The position numbers and the translations under genes were made by a program. Source: Loxodes magnus (Eukaryota > Ciliophora > Karyorelictea > Loxodida > Loxodidae). From it: a DNA stretch of 64,000 bases. Within the stretch, counting starts at the first letter, position 1. Every line of letters begins with the position of its first letter. The notes beneath the pieces were generated by a model. The model saw only the letters and a program-made list of their open reading frames with translations, searched no databases and was not told the origin of the DNA. This document shows, in pieces, positions 12,840-25,566 of this stretch. The stretch is from NCBI GenBank assembly GCA_946699065.1, contig CAMPDV010001279.1:1-64000 (forward strand). Reading direction: 5' to 3'.

Positions 12840-15800
12840 AACAGAACAAGAAAGATATGAATGTCTAAAAGATGGTTATTCATCCAACTGACTTTATGAT
12901 TTCATTTATCTTATAAGATATTTTGGAAGTATTTGCAATCATCTTTCGCATCAAAAGTTATTTAATCAAATTCTATTCAAATTTACTTTATTTAATGTAT
13001 TTTTGGCAATAGATCTAAGATTATCTATCAATTTGTTTATTAACGAATGAATCTCTTCTAATCTCTAGTTTTCCAACAATCCAATGAAATAATATAACGA
13101 AGCTGATTAATAGTTTTCTCTTTCTTTGAGTTATCCTTTAATTTACCAGCATAACTTTTTATCCTTCAAATAATCTCTCCATTCTTATTAATGTTAATTT
13201 CTAAGCTCTTTAGATTGCTTTAAACTAATTAACTTCATACTATTATCTTAGTAGGAAGCTAATATTAATTGCTCATGTTATAATTGCATATAAAGTTATG
13301 CTAATGCTTCCTTATAAATATATATCCTATCTTATTTATAAAAGTGTAAGTTTTTAGTTTTAATTGATCACCTTTCTTAAAATATAAATACCATTAACTT
13401 ATTTATTTAATTACTTAAGACAAGGATATATAAACTTTGAGCCTTATATTTGAATATTCTTAATTAAGTGTATCTTACAATCTTTACTATAAGCTCTTTA
13501 CATAAATACAAAACATTACTTTACTTATAATTTACTTAGGAACATTAAAGCCAGTTTCATAGAATCTGCCTATTCATCATATAACTAAGATATTTACTTA
13601 GATTTTAGAAATTTATTGTATGAGTTTATCTTTATCTAAAATACTGCTAAGACAAGTCTTCTATGATATTTTCTTTTTTGCACTAAGATATATTTTACTT
13701 TTCTAGAATATATCAATTTAGCGTTCTTCAATTTTTCGAAAAATTTCCAAATATTTAGCTTCTTAACAGATTATACTTGCTTATTTGATTCCTTTACTTT
13801 ATATTTGGCTTATTACCTTAGTTTCTTTAAGTACTTTTTAATTAGGATCCTTTCAGTTTCTTAACTTTTAATATAACTAATAAATTTATTAAAGTGACTA
13901 TAATTCTAGTCTTTTAGAGTATCTATTTTATGATCCAATTTGCAAGAATTTTTAATAAGTAAGCTTCTAAATTACTAAATGACCTTATCTTTGAATTGGT
14001 TTTATACTTTCTTTTATTATATACTAGCTTCTCTTTTTTATATTAATCATATGCCTTTTTATTATGCTCAATCCTTTAGTTACATTTATTGATTCCAAAA
14101 TATCCTTACAGCTTATCTTTCTTATATCATCCCATTTGCAGATATATTGGAGATAGAAAGTTTTTCATTGTTTAGTTTAATTTTATTATAGTTAATGATT
14201 AGATGCAGCAAAACAAGGCTGACTAATTTAGATTATATCTCCTTTTAAGGAATTTTATATATTGACTTCATCAGATTCAACTCAATAATCTCAAAAAATA
14301 AAATTAAGAAATTTCTAAGTATGAGACTTGGATTTATGATCTCTTAAAGCTTAGTTTTCTTTCCTTGGTTACAACTTGGATTATTATTAATTTCACTACT
14401 TTCTTATCTTCCAACTAGTAGAATTCCAAACATTTAAAAGGTTTCTTTAATAGCATAAATATTAAGTTTAAGTACCTAGTTATTACTCTTTATTTAATTA
14501 ATCGACTATTACTAAATATAAGTTTCTTCCTCTTAATTATGATTAATTTGCTTTCAAAAGTTCTACATTAACTCCCTTTAATTTTATATTTATAAGCTTT
14601 CTAATGGTGAATTACTTTATATAGTGCTCTTATCTTTCAGTTTTAACTGTAATTTAAATTTTATATTACTAGATTATTCAGCTATAAGCCTAGCCTTCTT
14701 TTTATTAGACTATCTATTTTATTAAGTAGATAATAATATCTTAATTAATCTTAGTGTAGTGTTTTGTTACCTTAAATAGCTCTTTTAAATCCTTAGAACT
14801 TAGATAAATTTTTTAGTTTTGAGAGAATATTGAAAATGATAAATTGGTGTTTGGATTAAGATATCATTAATTAGTCTTTAAACATATGCTTATTTTAGAC
14901 TTTTTCTAAATATTTGTTGAACAAACTTAATTTATTATCTTCAATAGAATGAGCTATCACTTTGCTATCTTTACTTATTCCTCTCTTAATTGCATACGCT
15001 TTTGATTCAGCTTAGGTTTTTTCTATTTAAATTAAAATATAATGATATTAAATTTAATCTCCCGTTATAAGGAGTATGGAATCCAGTTTCCTTTGCCTTG
15101 TATCTTTATACTTAACCCCCAAAAAGAGGACATAATTGTGTGCTTACCTGATTCAGTGGCATTTGCATTAACAATTTTAATATATAATCTTAGCTTTTTA
15201 TTTATACTGAAATAGAAAAGTCATCTTTGCTTTTTACTCTCCTTAATTAATTTACTCTATCTTTGGTGTTGCGTAGCTATTTTTACGATTATATAAGAAA
15301 GTATAATTTTCGCATTATTCTAGAGTTACTTATGAAAGTGTTATATCTTACTATTGATATTCATAAGTATTATATAGCTTAAAAAGATAGAAACCCTTGA
15401 GAGGATTTCTCAATGACTGCTTTCTTGTGCACTCTTTACATAAGATTCAATCAATGCTCTTCTATAAACTGAAATTCATTGATTAAATTTGAAAAACTAC
15501 TAAGATCTAAACTCAGCATTTACTCCCTTTCTTAGTTTTTATGTAATTTACATCTTCTACTACTAAGCAATTTTTTAGTTTTGTCATATAAAGAAAATCC
15601 TTTCTCTCTAAATGCTTAAGTATTATCTAATTTGGAAGAGCAAATGGATTATAGGTATTAGACTTTTATCCATATATATTGCTATTTGCTATCTTTTGAA
15701 ATAATCCTAGTAAATAGTGATAGTTAAACATCCAAAAGAGTTATTATTTAATCTTTGTATCTTTTTAGAAATATTCTATAGAACAGACAGTTTCGGATGT

Positions 15801-15900
15801 AATCTCCTTTAGTTGCAATCTGACCTGTATCCTTATAGTGATGCATGAATTCTAGTATACTGCTAATCTAGAAAAGTTAATATAGAAGTTGAATTAATTT
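12840..15900 (-). CDS. long unrecognised protein (one gene or several)
   Basis: The minus strand reads as hydrophilic helical protein in three blocks: around 15,420-15,846 (from an ATG at 15846, MHHYKDTGQIATKGDYIRNC, later FSNLINEFQFIEEHWLNLMQ), around 13,600-14,200 (RQAVRIFWNQQMQLKDWAQQ, DHKIDTLKDQNYSHFNKF, KLNIWKFFEKLKNAKLIY), and around 12,840-13,140 (LLENQRLEEIHSLINKLIDN). The opposite strand is also open as one 830-codon hydrophobic frame from an ATG at 12757. I prefer minus because its reading has the balanced composition of a soluble protein and matches the orientation of its neighbour, but strand is not proven. Confidence 0.35.
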
Positions 15901-16310
15901 GGATGGAGCAATTTCAATCTAACTAGGTTTAATTTTCCAAAGTAGACAAAACTAAGTACTTTCAGTTTTTTTCTACTTTTAACCTTTTAAATATATATTT
16001 TAATTAAAATGAAACGAAACAGAATAAAAAATTCCTTGGATTATTAAAAAGGTATAAAGAATGCTATTTCATCTAAGATATTAAAAGTAATTTCAGTAAG
16101 AAGGCTAGGAAAGGTGATTGAATATGATCGATAAGTTTATGATATAGTATTTGAGGGTAAAAAGGTTTTTATGCTTATGCATTTGAATAGCTTTAATGTA
16201 TATAATGCCGTTTATTTTTTTAAGTGTCATTATATTATTATTTATTTTAAAGGCTTTTTAAATACTTAATATCATTAATTTTAATTTTTTTATTAGAAGG
16301 GAAAAACTCT

Positions 16311-16380
16311 AACGTGTATCCACCTACATTTAGGTTTTAGCAAATAAAATAAAAAATTTATTAACGTGGATCCACCTAAA
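16311..16380 (+). promoter_or_regulatory. duplicated 18-bp motif upstream of the desaturase gene
   Basis: AACGTGTATCCACCTACA (16311-16328) and AACGTGGATCCACCTAAA (16363-16380) are near-identical, 52 bp apart, and the second ends 29 bp before the start codon at 16410. The second contains the palindrome GTGGATCCAC. Position and duplication suggest a transcription-factor site, which is inference. Confidence 0.5.
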
Positions 16381-16409
16381 TCGGTATATCACTCTATTTA
16401 TAATCAAAT

Positions 16410-17225
16410 ATGAAAATTCAGAAGAAGAAGACTGATTACCTGTGGATTGCAAGTATATTCCTCTCATTGTATGCTATTGGAACTTATACTAATCCAGAAA
16501 GATCTAACTAAGAAGATATAAAGTAGACAGCACAGAATATCAACTTTTTTAAAGTATCTTCTCCTTGGGCAATGTGACTCATTTATTGGATCGTTGACTT
16601 GGCTTCAATATCGTCGATCACTGCTTTCCTTTTTATCATTATTAAAGTTTTAGATAAAGATATATCTAACGATAGTTTCAAAAAGTAAATAAAGTCTATT
16701 TCAGTCAATATGTTGGTTTTATCTTTGATGCAAACGTTCCTTGATTGGACTGTCTTATAGGGCATAACAAAAGTCACTACGGGTCGCACGGATTTGTAGT
16801 CTGTCATTCGTGACATTCTATTATGAATGCTTGGCTTTGAACTTTGGTGGTATACATAACATCGAGCATCACATGATATCAAATTTTTATATCGTTACGG
16901 GCATTCGTTTCATCACTAATGGTAAAAACCTGAAGATATGATTGGAATAACTAATTTTGCATTCGATCACATAGTAGAAACTTATGTTTCTATGTCAACT
17001 TCATTCTACCCTACACTAATATTTCCTATTAACTACTGGGCCAAAGTATTTATATCATTAAGTTATATGATGGTTGCTATAATGTCACATTGGGATAAGT
17101 TCCCATACAAGTATCATCTCGATCATCATTATTAGATTATAGCTAACTATGGAGCACTAATACCAATCTTCGACAAATTTTTTGGAACATATTACAGTCA
17201 AGAGAAAAAAGTGCACGACAAATGA
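16410..17225 (+). CDS. fatty acid hydroxylase / sterol desaturase superfamily protein
   Basis: Intact 271-codon ORF from ATG 16410 to TGA 17223-17225. It carries the three histidine clusters that bind the di-iron centre: HxxxH at residues 151-155 (HRASH), HxxHH at 165-169 (HSFHH) and HxxHH at 236-240 (HLDHH), followed by NYG and the D..FGTYY signature. An ELWWY segment precedes the first box, and hydrophobic stretches fit a multi-pass ER membrane enzyme that hydroxylates or desaturates sterols or fatty acids. Two internal TGA codons (AMW near 56, LLW near 139) and a TAA (Gln150) must be sense, while the last TGA must stop, so this gene is a clean proof of the code. Substrate cannot be told from sequence. 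No intron is needed. Confidence 0.9.
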
Positions 17226-17314
17226 TAACTCTTTATAAAAGCTTATTTAAAAATAAACTATTTTTGTTTTCTTTTATTTTTACTTCTAATTTTACTTTAA
17301 TTTTATCTTAAAAT

Positions 17315-17584
17315 ATGAAATTTCTGCAACCCTGTTTCAGTCTATAAGCTAGATAAAGAAGATTGTTTCGAAGCTTTAGATATGTAGCGAGACATCATCT
17401 CTTTAAAAAAATTGAGAAAGAAAGTAGTGATACCATCCGGGATTTAAATTTCAGTAAAAACGGAAAAGAGTTAGATTAAAAAAAATACGTTTATAAAACT
17501 TGAGGTCGATATATACATAAAAAATATCAAAAAGATATCACAAGCATGTGCTTTAAAAGAATGGAAACGTTTATCTTAATTTGA
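17315..17584 (+). CDS. small basic protein, possibly mitochondrial
   Basis: ATG 17315 to TGA 17582-17584 gives 89 residues in one frame, 90 bp after the desaturase gene. The N-terminus (ARQRRLFRSFRYVARHHLFK) is rich in Arg with no acidic residue for about 34 positions, like a mitochondrial presequence; the rest is mixed and charged (DTIRDLNFSKNGKELDQKKY). No family recognised. Size and isolation leave room for chance. Confidence 0.4.
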
Positions 17585-18109
17585 TTGAAAATAATAGGAT
17601 AAAATTAGAAATGTCATGATAAATTAGTCGTTTTTATACTGAATACTGAAATTTATGTTTTGTTTAGATGTAGTATATTGAAATTTATTATTAAATGAAC
17701 TGAAATGCTAGTGATATGCAATTGAATGTGAGTTGAATGATGTGATAATCGAATTATTAAATAAAAACATTGTAATGATTAAAATATCAGAGATATTTGA
17801 GATATAATAAAACGATAGAGAAGCTACTTTTAAATCAATGATCGACTTAAAAAAAAATCTCAAGAAAGCAAAAGTTAGGTAAATGTTTACTCTATGCTAG
17901 GTAAAGTTAACAAAATAAATAGCTGCAATAATTTAGATATCTTAGTCGAATTTCGATTATATAATAGAGATAAAAACTTATTGAATTTTATGACTTTTAA
18001 TTTATATAAAATAGATCTTATGTATCTCAGCTTATTTAAAATTGTTTTTTTATTTATTTTTTGATTAAGATTCCACTTAATTACTTAAAACAACATACAA
18101 ATTTTTGAA

Positions 18110-18700
18110 TAATTTTTTCATATTCCTTTAGTTTGAATCACAGCTGTATACTATCTCAGACCTTTGAAATTATTTTCTTCTAAAAATTATTGATTCCTTC
18201 AGACAATATTTTTATTTTGACTTCTATTTTTATATCACAATTTGGTTTACTTCGGTATCCTGTATTACCAAGCAACATTAGCTTTCTCATTGAATATCTT
18301 ATTTTATTTTATGATTTTCGTATGTATATAAACGTTCTAAGTAAAAACTCCTCAATATTATTTCTTTGCTAGAACAAATTTTTTAACTATGATTGAATAC
18401 AAAAGTTTTTTAGTTTTGTATCTCTTTTATTTACTAAATTTCCTATTTATTTCGGAAAATAAAAATGTTCGAATAATTCTTTTTTTAGTAGATTGTTAAT
18501 TCTCTAAATTTTGATAGCATAAAGCACCTAGATTCTTCTTATCTTATAGCTTTAGCTATTTTTTAATTTAAATTAGAGAATATTACAAACAATTTTTAGT
18601 ATTTAATTTTGAAATAATTCAAATTTTATTCTTAGAGAGCTATAAGTATTTCTCTCTATTTCAATTTAAAATGGAATTATAAATGAAAAGGAAATTAAAG
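18110..18700 (-). CDS. unrecognised basic helical protein
   Basis: The minus strand reads about 190 residues of mixed sequence: IRRIQVLYAIKIQRINNLLK, LFEHFYFPKQIGNLVNKRD, then YENHKIKQDIQWESQCCLVI and RRKQFQRSEIVYSCDSNQ. Two IQ-like Ile-Gln-Arg patterns are visible but are not full calmodulin-binding motifs. Start and stop are not fixed. Confidence 0.35.
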
Positions 18701-18745
18701 GTATAATATAAGACTTTTTACAAAAATAAATACAAATACAAAATT

Positions 18746-19530
18746 AGATGTTTGGCGTTCTTGGAGGTATTTCTACCTATTTCCATCAACCTCTAAATTG
18801 CTCTAGAAACATAAAATAAAAGTTTGAAGATCTCTGCAACTCTTCTACTTACTATGCCTTTTGTTCTTGAATTCTTCTTTATCTAGATACTAGATATCTT
18901 TTTCTAGTTAATTTCCTCAAACTTATTACTATATAGTCTTTCTCTTTATAGTTTTATTTGTTACTGCCTCTTCTTTTTGCTCTCCAAATACTTCTTCTAG
19001 TTTCAATATTCTTACTTGAAATTGAGAAACTTCTAGCAGCTTTTCCACAGAATCGTTTGAGAATTACAGTAATAAAATCTTTTTACTTGTCTTTTAGGTT
19101 GAAATCTTGAGTTATTTTCACCTTCAATTATCATTGGATCATTAATTCCTTATTCTTTCAGTTTCATTTAACGCTCAATTTATACTGGTTTTCTTATATT
19201 TTTTCTAATTTGTTAATCAGTTCTTTCTGCTTCTATTGCTAGTTTTGAGATTAACTGTTCTATTATTGGAAAATATTTCAAAATGCGTTAAGTTCTCTCT
19301 CTTAAGTCATAATTTTCAATTTTATTCCCATTGCAAGTCAATTTTTTCATTAACTTATTATTGTCTTTCTTCAACTTTTTGACCTTTTCCTGGAGGTCCA
19401 GTACCACTTTAATCAATTATTCGTAGCTTATTTATTATTAAGTGGTGAGACTCGAAACTATGAGGGCAGCATATTTTTAGCCTATTTTCTGGGCTTTTCT
19501 TCAGATGTGGGAGATTCATCCTTATGGGTA
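18746..19530 (-). mobile_element. coiled-coil-encoding retroelement, copy 1
   Basis: Homologous over about 780 bp, in opposite orientation, to 26,575-27,345. It encodes a coiled coil (LQEKVKKLKKDNNKL) followed by a basic region containing PMIIEGENNSRFQPKRQ; several in-frame differences from copy 2 show decay. The 3' end (low coordinates) carries a nested stem-loop: inner stem AGGTA/TACCT and an imperfect outer stem TTGATG/CGCCAA, then a T-rich tail. No reverse transcriptase is encoded, so it would be non-autonomous. Boundaries are approximate. Confidence 0.6.
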
Positions 19531-19674
19531 CCTAACAAAATTATTAAAAGCAAATGTCTCTATAAGAGTGCTTAAAGTTACCTTTTATAAAAGGTATTAC
19601 GAATTGTTTAAAATAACTAATCTAAAAATAGTTAAAAATCTCTTTATAAAAATATGATCAATCAAATAGAAAAA

Positions 19675-19881
19675 ATGAGGTATAATGCTTGTGTTTTAGT
19701 ATTTGCAAATAAATAAGATTTACCAAATGCAAAGAGTCTGGCTGAGTTAACAGATTAATTATAATTAAATGAACTCAAAAGATGAAATTGGCATGCTCAG
19801 GCTTTATGCGCTTCTAATGGTGATGGCCTATAAGAAGGACTAGATTGGTTGACGAAAGCAATATGTGAAAAGTAGAATTGA
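19675..19881 (+). pseudogene. 5'-truncated Arf-family GTPase fragment
   Basis: Encodes only the C-terminal part of an Arf: ACVLVFANKQDLPNA (the NKxD guanine-specificity motif), the CASNGDGL loop matching the Arf CAT/S motif, and EGLDWLTKAICEKQN before TGA 19879-19881. The P-loop and switch regions are absent; upstream sequence is unrelated, and the 5' end of retroelement copy 1 lies about 130 bp away. It ends at the same alignment position as the full Arf at 20,665. Either a decayed gene or a fragment moved with the retroelement. Confidence 0.75.
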
Positions 19882-20523
19882 TTCTATTTTAGTGACTTTA
19901 TTATTTTAAGATATAAAATTTTAATTAAAAAAAACAAAAACGAATATAAAAATTATAGCTAAAATGCAATCACCATATTTTCTATATCTAAGGTCAGATT
20001 AAAAAGGTTATGATAAAATGTAAATATTAAATTAAAAAATATACAATAAAGTTGATAAATAAAAATAATAAATATAATAAAATAGAAATAAATTTTAAAT
20101 TAATTTGTCTTTCCAATAATGTCAAAAATTGATTAATATTATTTATTTTAATCACTATTTATACCTTACTTTTTAAATTGTTTAGCTTTATTTTATTATG
20201 CCTATATTCTTCACTGAACTTTTATTTATCATATTTATCTTTTTTAAATCTTAATTTAAAGATATTTTATATGCTTTTAAAAAATTATCTAATTTTATCT
20301 TAAATTTATATTTACTTTCCTTAATAAAATATTCATATTTCCTTTATTTTTTGTTTCTCATTTATTTAAACCAAATAGACTAAAAAATATTTTCTATTTC
20401 ACTATTAATTTAGAAACTAATGTATATTAAATTAAAATCAGAAGAATAGAGATTTTAATAAACTTATTTAGGTTATACAAACAAATATTAGCTTAATTTA
20501 TTTAAATAGAAAATTACTGAGAA

Positions 20524-20590
20524 TGACGTCAGATTTTAATAATATAACTGATGGTGTAATAATAAAATAAATATCTAAGTAAAAGGGTCT
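20524..20590 (+). promoter_or_regulatory. upstream motifs shared with the second Arf gene
   Basis: GAATGACGTCAGATT near 20,521-20,535 and GGTCTAG near 20,586 recur in the same order before the Arf-like gene at 24,846 (GAATTACGTCAGATT near 24,709; GGTCTAG near 24,767). The first contains a CRE-like TGACGTCA here. The surrounding upstream sequence is otherwise diverged, so retention suggests function. Confidence 0.4.
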
Positions 20591-20664
20591 AGTAAAATAA
20601 TAAATTAAAATCCAAAAGGTGATAAAAAGGTTTATAAATGCAAAATATCTAAATCATTATAAAA

Positions 20665-21213
<549 letters not shown>

Positions 21214-23370
21214 AGATTAATTTAAAATATTTTACTAATGTAAAGGTAATAAATTAATAAAGATTCTTAATGTTAAAATTTTCATATTTAAATCGTTAAT
21301 ACTTATATTAATTTTAGTCTAAAAAACATTTTATTCATAAAGATTCTGTTTAAAGTCATAAATATAATATAATTATTAAAAATTGATTTTTTATCTATAT
21401 TTTTGCAAATATTGAAGCAAATAATTGTTAAGAAAAATCAAATTATACTATCTATCTTCCATTGATATTTATTAAGATTAATAAGATATTAAAGTTAGGG
21501 AATGTTCTAAAGTCCTCACTCTGTTATTTATCCTAACAAACACGTATGGTTATTTTAAATGATTGCTTAATAAATATTTATTTAATTATTTCTATAGATA
21601 AATAAGAATTTTACTATCAAGCCTTAAAAGCATTTAAATAAAGTTAAAAAAGTAGCTAAAATTAAGATATATAGAATAAATTAATAAAGTAACTATTAAA
21701 AAGCTAACAAATCTTAAATGAAAGTAAAATAATAAAATTTAAATCTAAACTAAAAGAGTTCTTCTTTAATTGTAAGAACTGCTTCCTTTAATTATAGAAC
21801 TTAGTAATTATTTTAAATTTTGTTTTTATCTAATCATATTCTTCAATTATTTCTATTTCTTCTATCTTCTTCCTTTTTGCTTCTCCTTTTCTAGAATCTC
21901 AATTCTTCTTTTATTAAGTTTTTGTAAAATATTAGGACTGATAATAAAAAAAGAATAATATATTAGTTAATAGTATTTTAAATAAATCAATAATAAAAAG
22001 ATTTAATTAAGAAGATATAAAAATGTAATAAAAGAACTAAATACTAATAGAAGTGAAAATGTAAAATCAATTAATCTGGAAATAGTAAGCAAGAAAAACT
22101 ATTTAAAAAAGCAAACATTATGCTTAGAATAAATTAAGTAGTCAATAAGTATAAAATAAAAATGTCTGGTAATTTTAAATCAATTTTAAGTTTTAACTAT
22201 AAATATAAATAAATCTTAAATAAAGTAAGTATACATATAAAAGGATGTAAGTGTAATATAGAGTTATAATAAGTTAATAACCAAAATATAATCGTAATAT
22301 GGTGCTTAAGTAAATATCATTTATATAGTTCTTCCTTCAACTTAAAAGTAAAATTTAATTCGCTAGTACATTAAGTTCTTCTCCTATAGTGATTCAGTAT
22401 AAAATAATTTTCTGATTAAGTAAGCAATAAATTAAAAAATAGTTGATATAAAAATACAGTGAGAAATCGATGATAAGTATCGAAAAAAGAATCACAAACA
22501 GAAAGATTAACTAATCGTTTATAATAAAATGCTTTGTTAGGAAATAAATAAAAATGAATTTTTTATCATCTTTTAAAACACTTTTAGCTTAAAAATAATT
22601 AGTTTCATATGTTTTAAAAGATTTATATTTTTAGTAAAAAAGTAAATTTAATAAAAGAGAATAAAAATAATTTTTAGAATATTTATAATAAAAAAGATTA
22701 TTAAAACTTTATAAAAATACTATATTCAAATAATTTTAATATTTTAGATGATATTAATCTACTTTTTTTGTCTAATAGAATATTTTATTTAAATTAAAGT
22801 TTTTTTATTTATCTTATTTTTTAACTATCAAAAGGAAAATTTAACTTCAATAAAAATAAATCATATTCATTAATACAATTAACATTACTCCAATTCTTTT
22901 AATCAAATATTTTTAACTAGTAAATGAAAAAATAGTTTAAAATAAGTTACAACATTTCTAGAATATATTTATTTTATATTAAATGTAAAATGAAAAGGTC
23001 ATACAAAGTAAATCTAAAGGAAACTATAATTGTATTCAAATTTAATTTAAAGTACTATAAATTATCTTTTTAGTAAAATTAATAAAACAAATTTCATTTT
23101 TATTTCAATTAAATTTAAAAATAAAATATATCAAATATTATCAAAAAAGATAATTTATCGTTAATGCAATTTTTAACTACCAATTTTCAGGATTTTTAAA
23201 TAATATACATAATTTTGTTAAATTTATCAAAAAATAAGGTTTAAAAACAAAAGATATTAATTAAATAAAAAATTTCTCTAATAAACTAAATATAAAAAAT
23301 GTAAATGCAATAAATTTTAATTAATAAGAAATAAATTATGAATTAAATGCTATAAAATAATTAATTAATT
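21214..23370. other. AT-rich intergenic region
   Basis: Over 2 kb of very AT-rich sequence. The only suggestion of coding is a short basic/acidic minus-strand stretch near 21,850-21,920 (RRIEILEKEKQKGRR), too short to call. No RNA gene is seen. A 12-bp inverted repeat (AACTTTAACTTT, arms 23373-23384 and 23395-23406) closes it. Confidence 0.5.
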
Positions 23371-23504
23371 AAAACTTTAACTTTTAATTAGAATAAAGTT
23401 AAAGTTAAAAAGCTTTGTTAAAGCCTTGGTATTCAGCCATCTGACCTATTCTATCAGCTTGTCTCTATTAGTTTGTCTTGAATTTCTACTAGGCTTAGTT
23501 AGGC

Positions 23505-23528
23505 GGTGTAGCACTTCATTAGTGCACC
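23505..23528 (+). other. GTGTAGCAC hairpin, copy 1
   Basis: GGTGTAGCACT-TCATT-AGTGCACC forms a 5-bp stem GCACT/AGTGC, extended by GGT/ACC across a 3-base bulge. A related hairpin with a different loop and a wobble pair occurs at 25,567-25,605, on the other side of the Arf-like gene. Identity unknown. Confidence 0.4.
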
Positions 23529-24845
23529 ATCCTTTAATATTCGGAATAGTTTTGGTCTTGCACATAGCGTTCCTAATTATTTATCCATGGATTAAGATTT
23601 GAATTAAAGAATTTTTTTATATAAATTTTTCCACTTTATGTTGGATATATACTAAATAGTTTTCTAAAAATATCTTATTTATTCTTTCTTTAAGTTTCGC
23701 TTAGTTAGTAGCAGTATTTTCATTGGTGTTATTTATTGCACACGTAATATTTAATTCTTCTTTTAGACTATTATTCCTGTAACACTTATTTAATTTAAAT
23801 TTCCTACTTATTTTAAATAAAAGTTTACTGTTTATTTTAATTTGAGGCTTCATTCTCTATTTCCATAGGATATAATTAATTCTGTTAAAACGAAAATGGC
23901 GTTACCTGAATTTATTATTAAATTTAAAGAATTCTTTGTTCCAGTTTGTTTTCTATTTCTTATGATGATTAATATTGTTTCTCAAGCAAAGACGTTTTTA
24001 CTTTTTCTCACTTTCACTCATTTTAATTATTTTGTTTTTTTATTTTTTAGAGAATTTTCCTGTTTAAGTGTTTTGTTTAAAGTTCTGTTATTTCTTAGAA
24101 GCCATTATATATATAATATAATATTAAAATTATTAAACAATCTGTTTAATAGTAGAGACTACATTATTAGTGGAACAAACTTAGTTGAGAAACTAAAGTT
24201 AAAAAAATGTTTTTGAGAGTAGTTTAGATGTATTAAAGGAAACAAATTTTGAATATGTTGTAAGAATCTCTTTAAGAATAGAAAATAATGGCAATAGCCA
24301 TCAAAATTTAGTATTAGAAGTTTATAAGTGCTTCTACTATTAAAACTGTAAAATTTATAAGAATATAATCTAATTTTGTAAAAGATGAGTGATAACTAAA
24401 ATATAATGAGAGGAATCTCGAAAAAAGTAATAACTATAAACTATGCTTAAAAATATAGATATTTGCTATTTATTTTATTTTAGAACCAATTTACTCATAA
24501 AAATATGATAGCTATCATTTATCATTCCCATCAGAAGTACTTATTTCAGAACAATATTTAAACCTTTAGGCATATAAGTAACTTTATTCCAAATAGCAGT
24601 ATATTTTTCAGCAATCTATTATAATATAATACTTATAGCATCTATATATTTTCTATGGGTAGTAGTATTTCTTTTTAAATCAAATCAATTCAATAAATAA
24701 TTGACGAAGAATTACGTCAGATTGAAGTAACTTTACTTAATTTAGAGATATTAATTAAAATATAATAAAAAGGTCTAGAAAAGTTATTAAAAAGACCCTT
24801 AAGGTAAAAATATGTATATGAGTTGAAAATTAGAAAAAAGCTATA

Positions 24846-25439
24846 ATGGGTTTAAGTTTAGGAAGTTTAAAGTAAAAAATATTTGGAGGAATAAAGTACA
24901 AAATTTTGATGGTAGGTTTAGACGCAGCTGGTAAGACTACGATATTATATAAGCTGAAGATAGATGAAGCTGCTGGAAATCAGAAAATTTAGGAACAGTT
25001 TGTACTTGGTGAAGCGATTAAAGTATCTTATTAAATGAGATATAATGTGGAGACAGTAGAATATAAGAATTTTTTATTTTAATCATGGAATGTAGGTGGA
25101 TCGGATAAAATATGGCCTCCATGGAAAAACCATATTGATATCATGGATGGATTAATATTTGTAGTAGCTACCAATGAAAAAGAAAGAATGGATGATGTCA
25201 AGGAAGAATTAATAAGAATATTATAAGAAGATGGATTGAGAAAAGCCTGTATTTTAATATTTGCAAATAAAGAAGATTTACCGAATGCTATGGGAGTAGA
25301 ATAATTAATTGATGTGTTACAATTAAATTAATTGAAAGAAAAAAAATGGTACGTTCAACCCACATGTGCTATTAATGGATCCGGCCTTTATGAAGGACTT
25401 GATTGGTTGGAAAAAAGACTAAATGAAAAACAGAAGTAA
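24846..25439 (+). CDS. divergent Arf-like GTPase with an insertion
   Basis: ATG 24846 opens an Arf-type protein: Gly2 (MGLS), P-loop [13 protein letters not shown], a CAINGSGL loop and terminal [15 protein letters not shown]. It has about 16 extra residues between P-loop and switch II, no recognisable PTIGF switch I, and WNVGGS in place of WDVGGQ, so both the switch II Asp and catalytic Gln are replaced. Aligned with its paralogs, which stop at TGA right after CETQK and CEKQN, the product should end at NEKQK, where this gene has TAA (25437-25439). If TAA is always Gln, translation would continue 42 codons into a low-complexity tail to TGA 25566-25568. Either TAA is a stop here or the tail is real. 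Confidence 0.8.
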
Positions 25440-25566
25440 ATTTAAAAAATTAAGCTAATTCATTTTAAGTTAAAAATCATTTTTTACCTCTTCTCACTCT
25501 CTCTTTTAACATACTTTTAATACTTTTAATACTATTATAAAATGTTATAAATAAATAAATAAATTT

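Noticed and set aside
12757..15240. 830-codon plus-strand multi-span membrane protein
   Set aside because: Not preferred because the minus strand gives a more balanced soluble-protein reading and matches its neighbour; kept as a finding rather than a feature since strand is unproven.
16583..16882. 99-codon minus-strand ORF
   Set aside because: It lies wholly within the sterol desaturase gene on the other strand, whose histidine boxes are unmistakable.
16922..16935. GTAAAAACCTGAAG as a 14-nt intron in the desaturase gene
   Set aside because: The desaturase reads straight through this stretch in one frame with conserved residues on both sides (HSFHHQW...KPEDMIGI), so no splice is needed.
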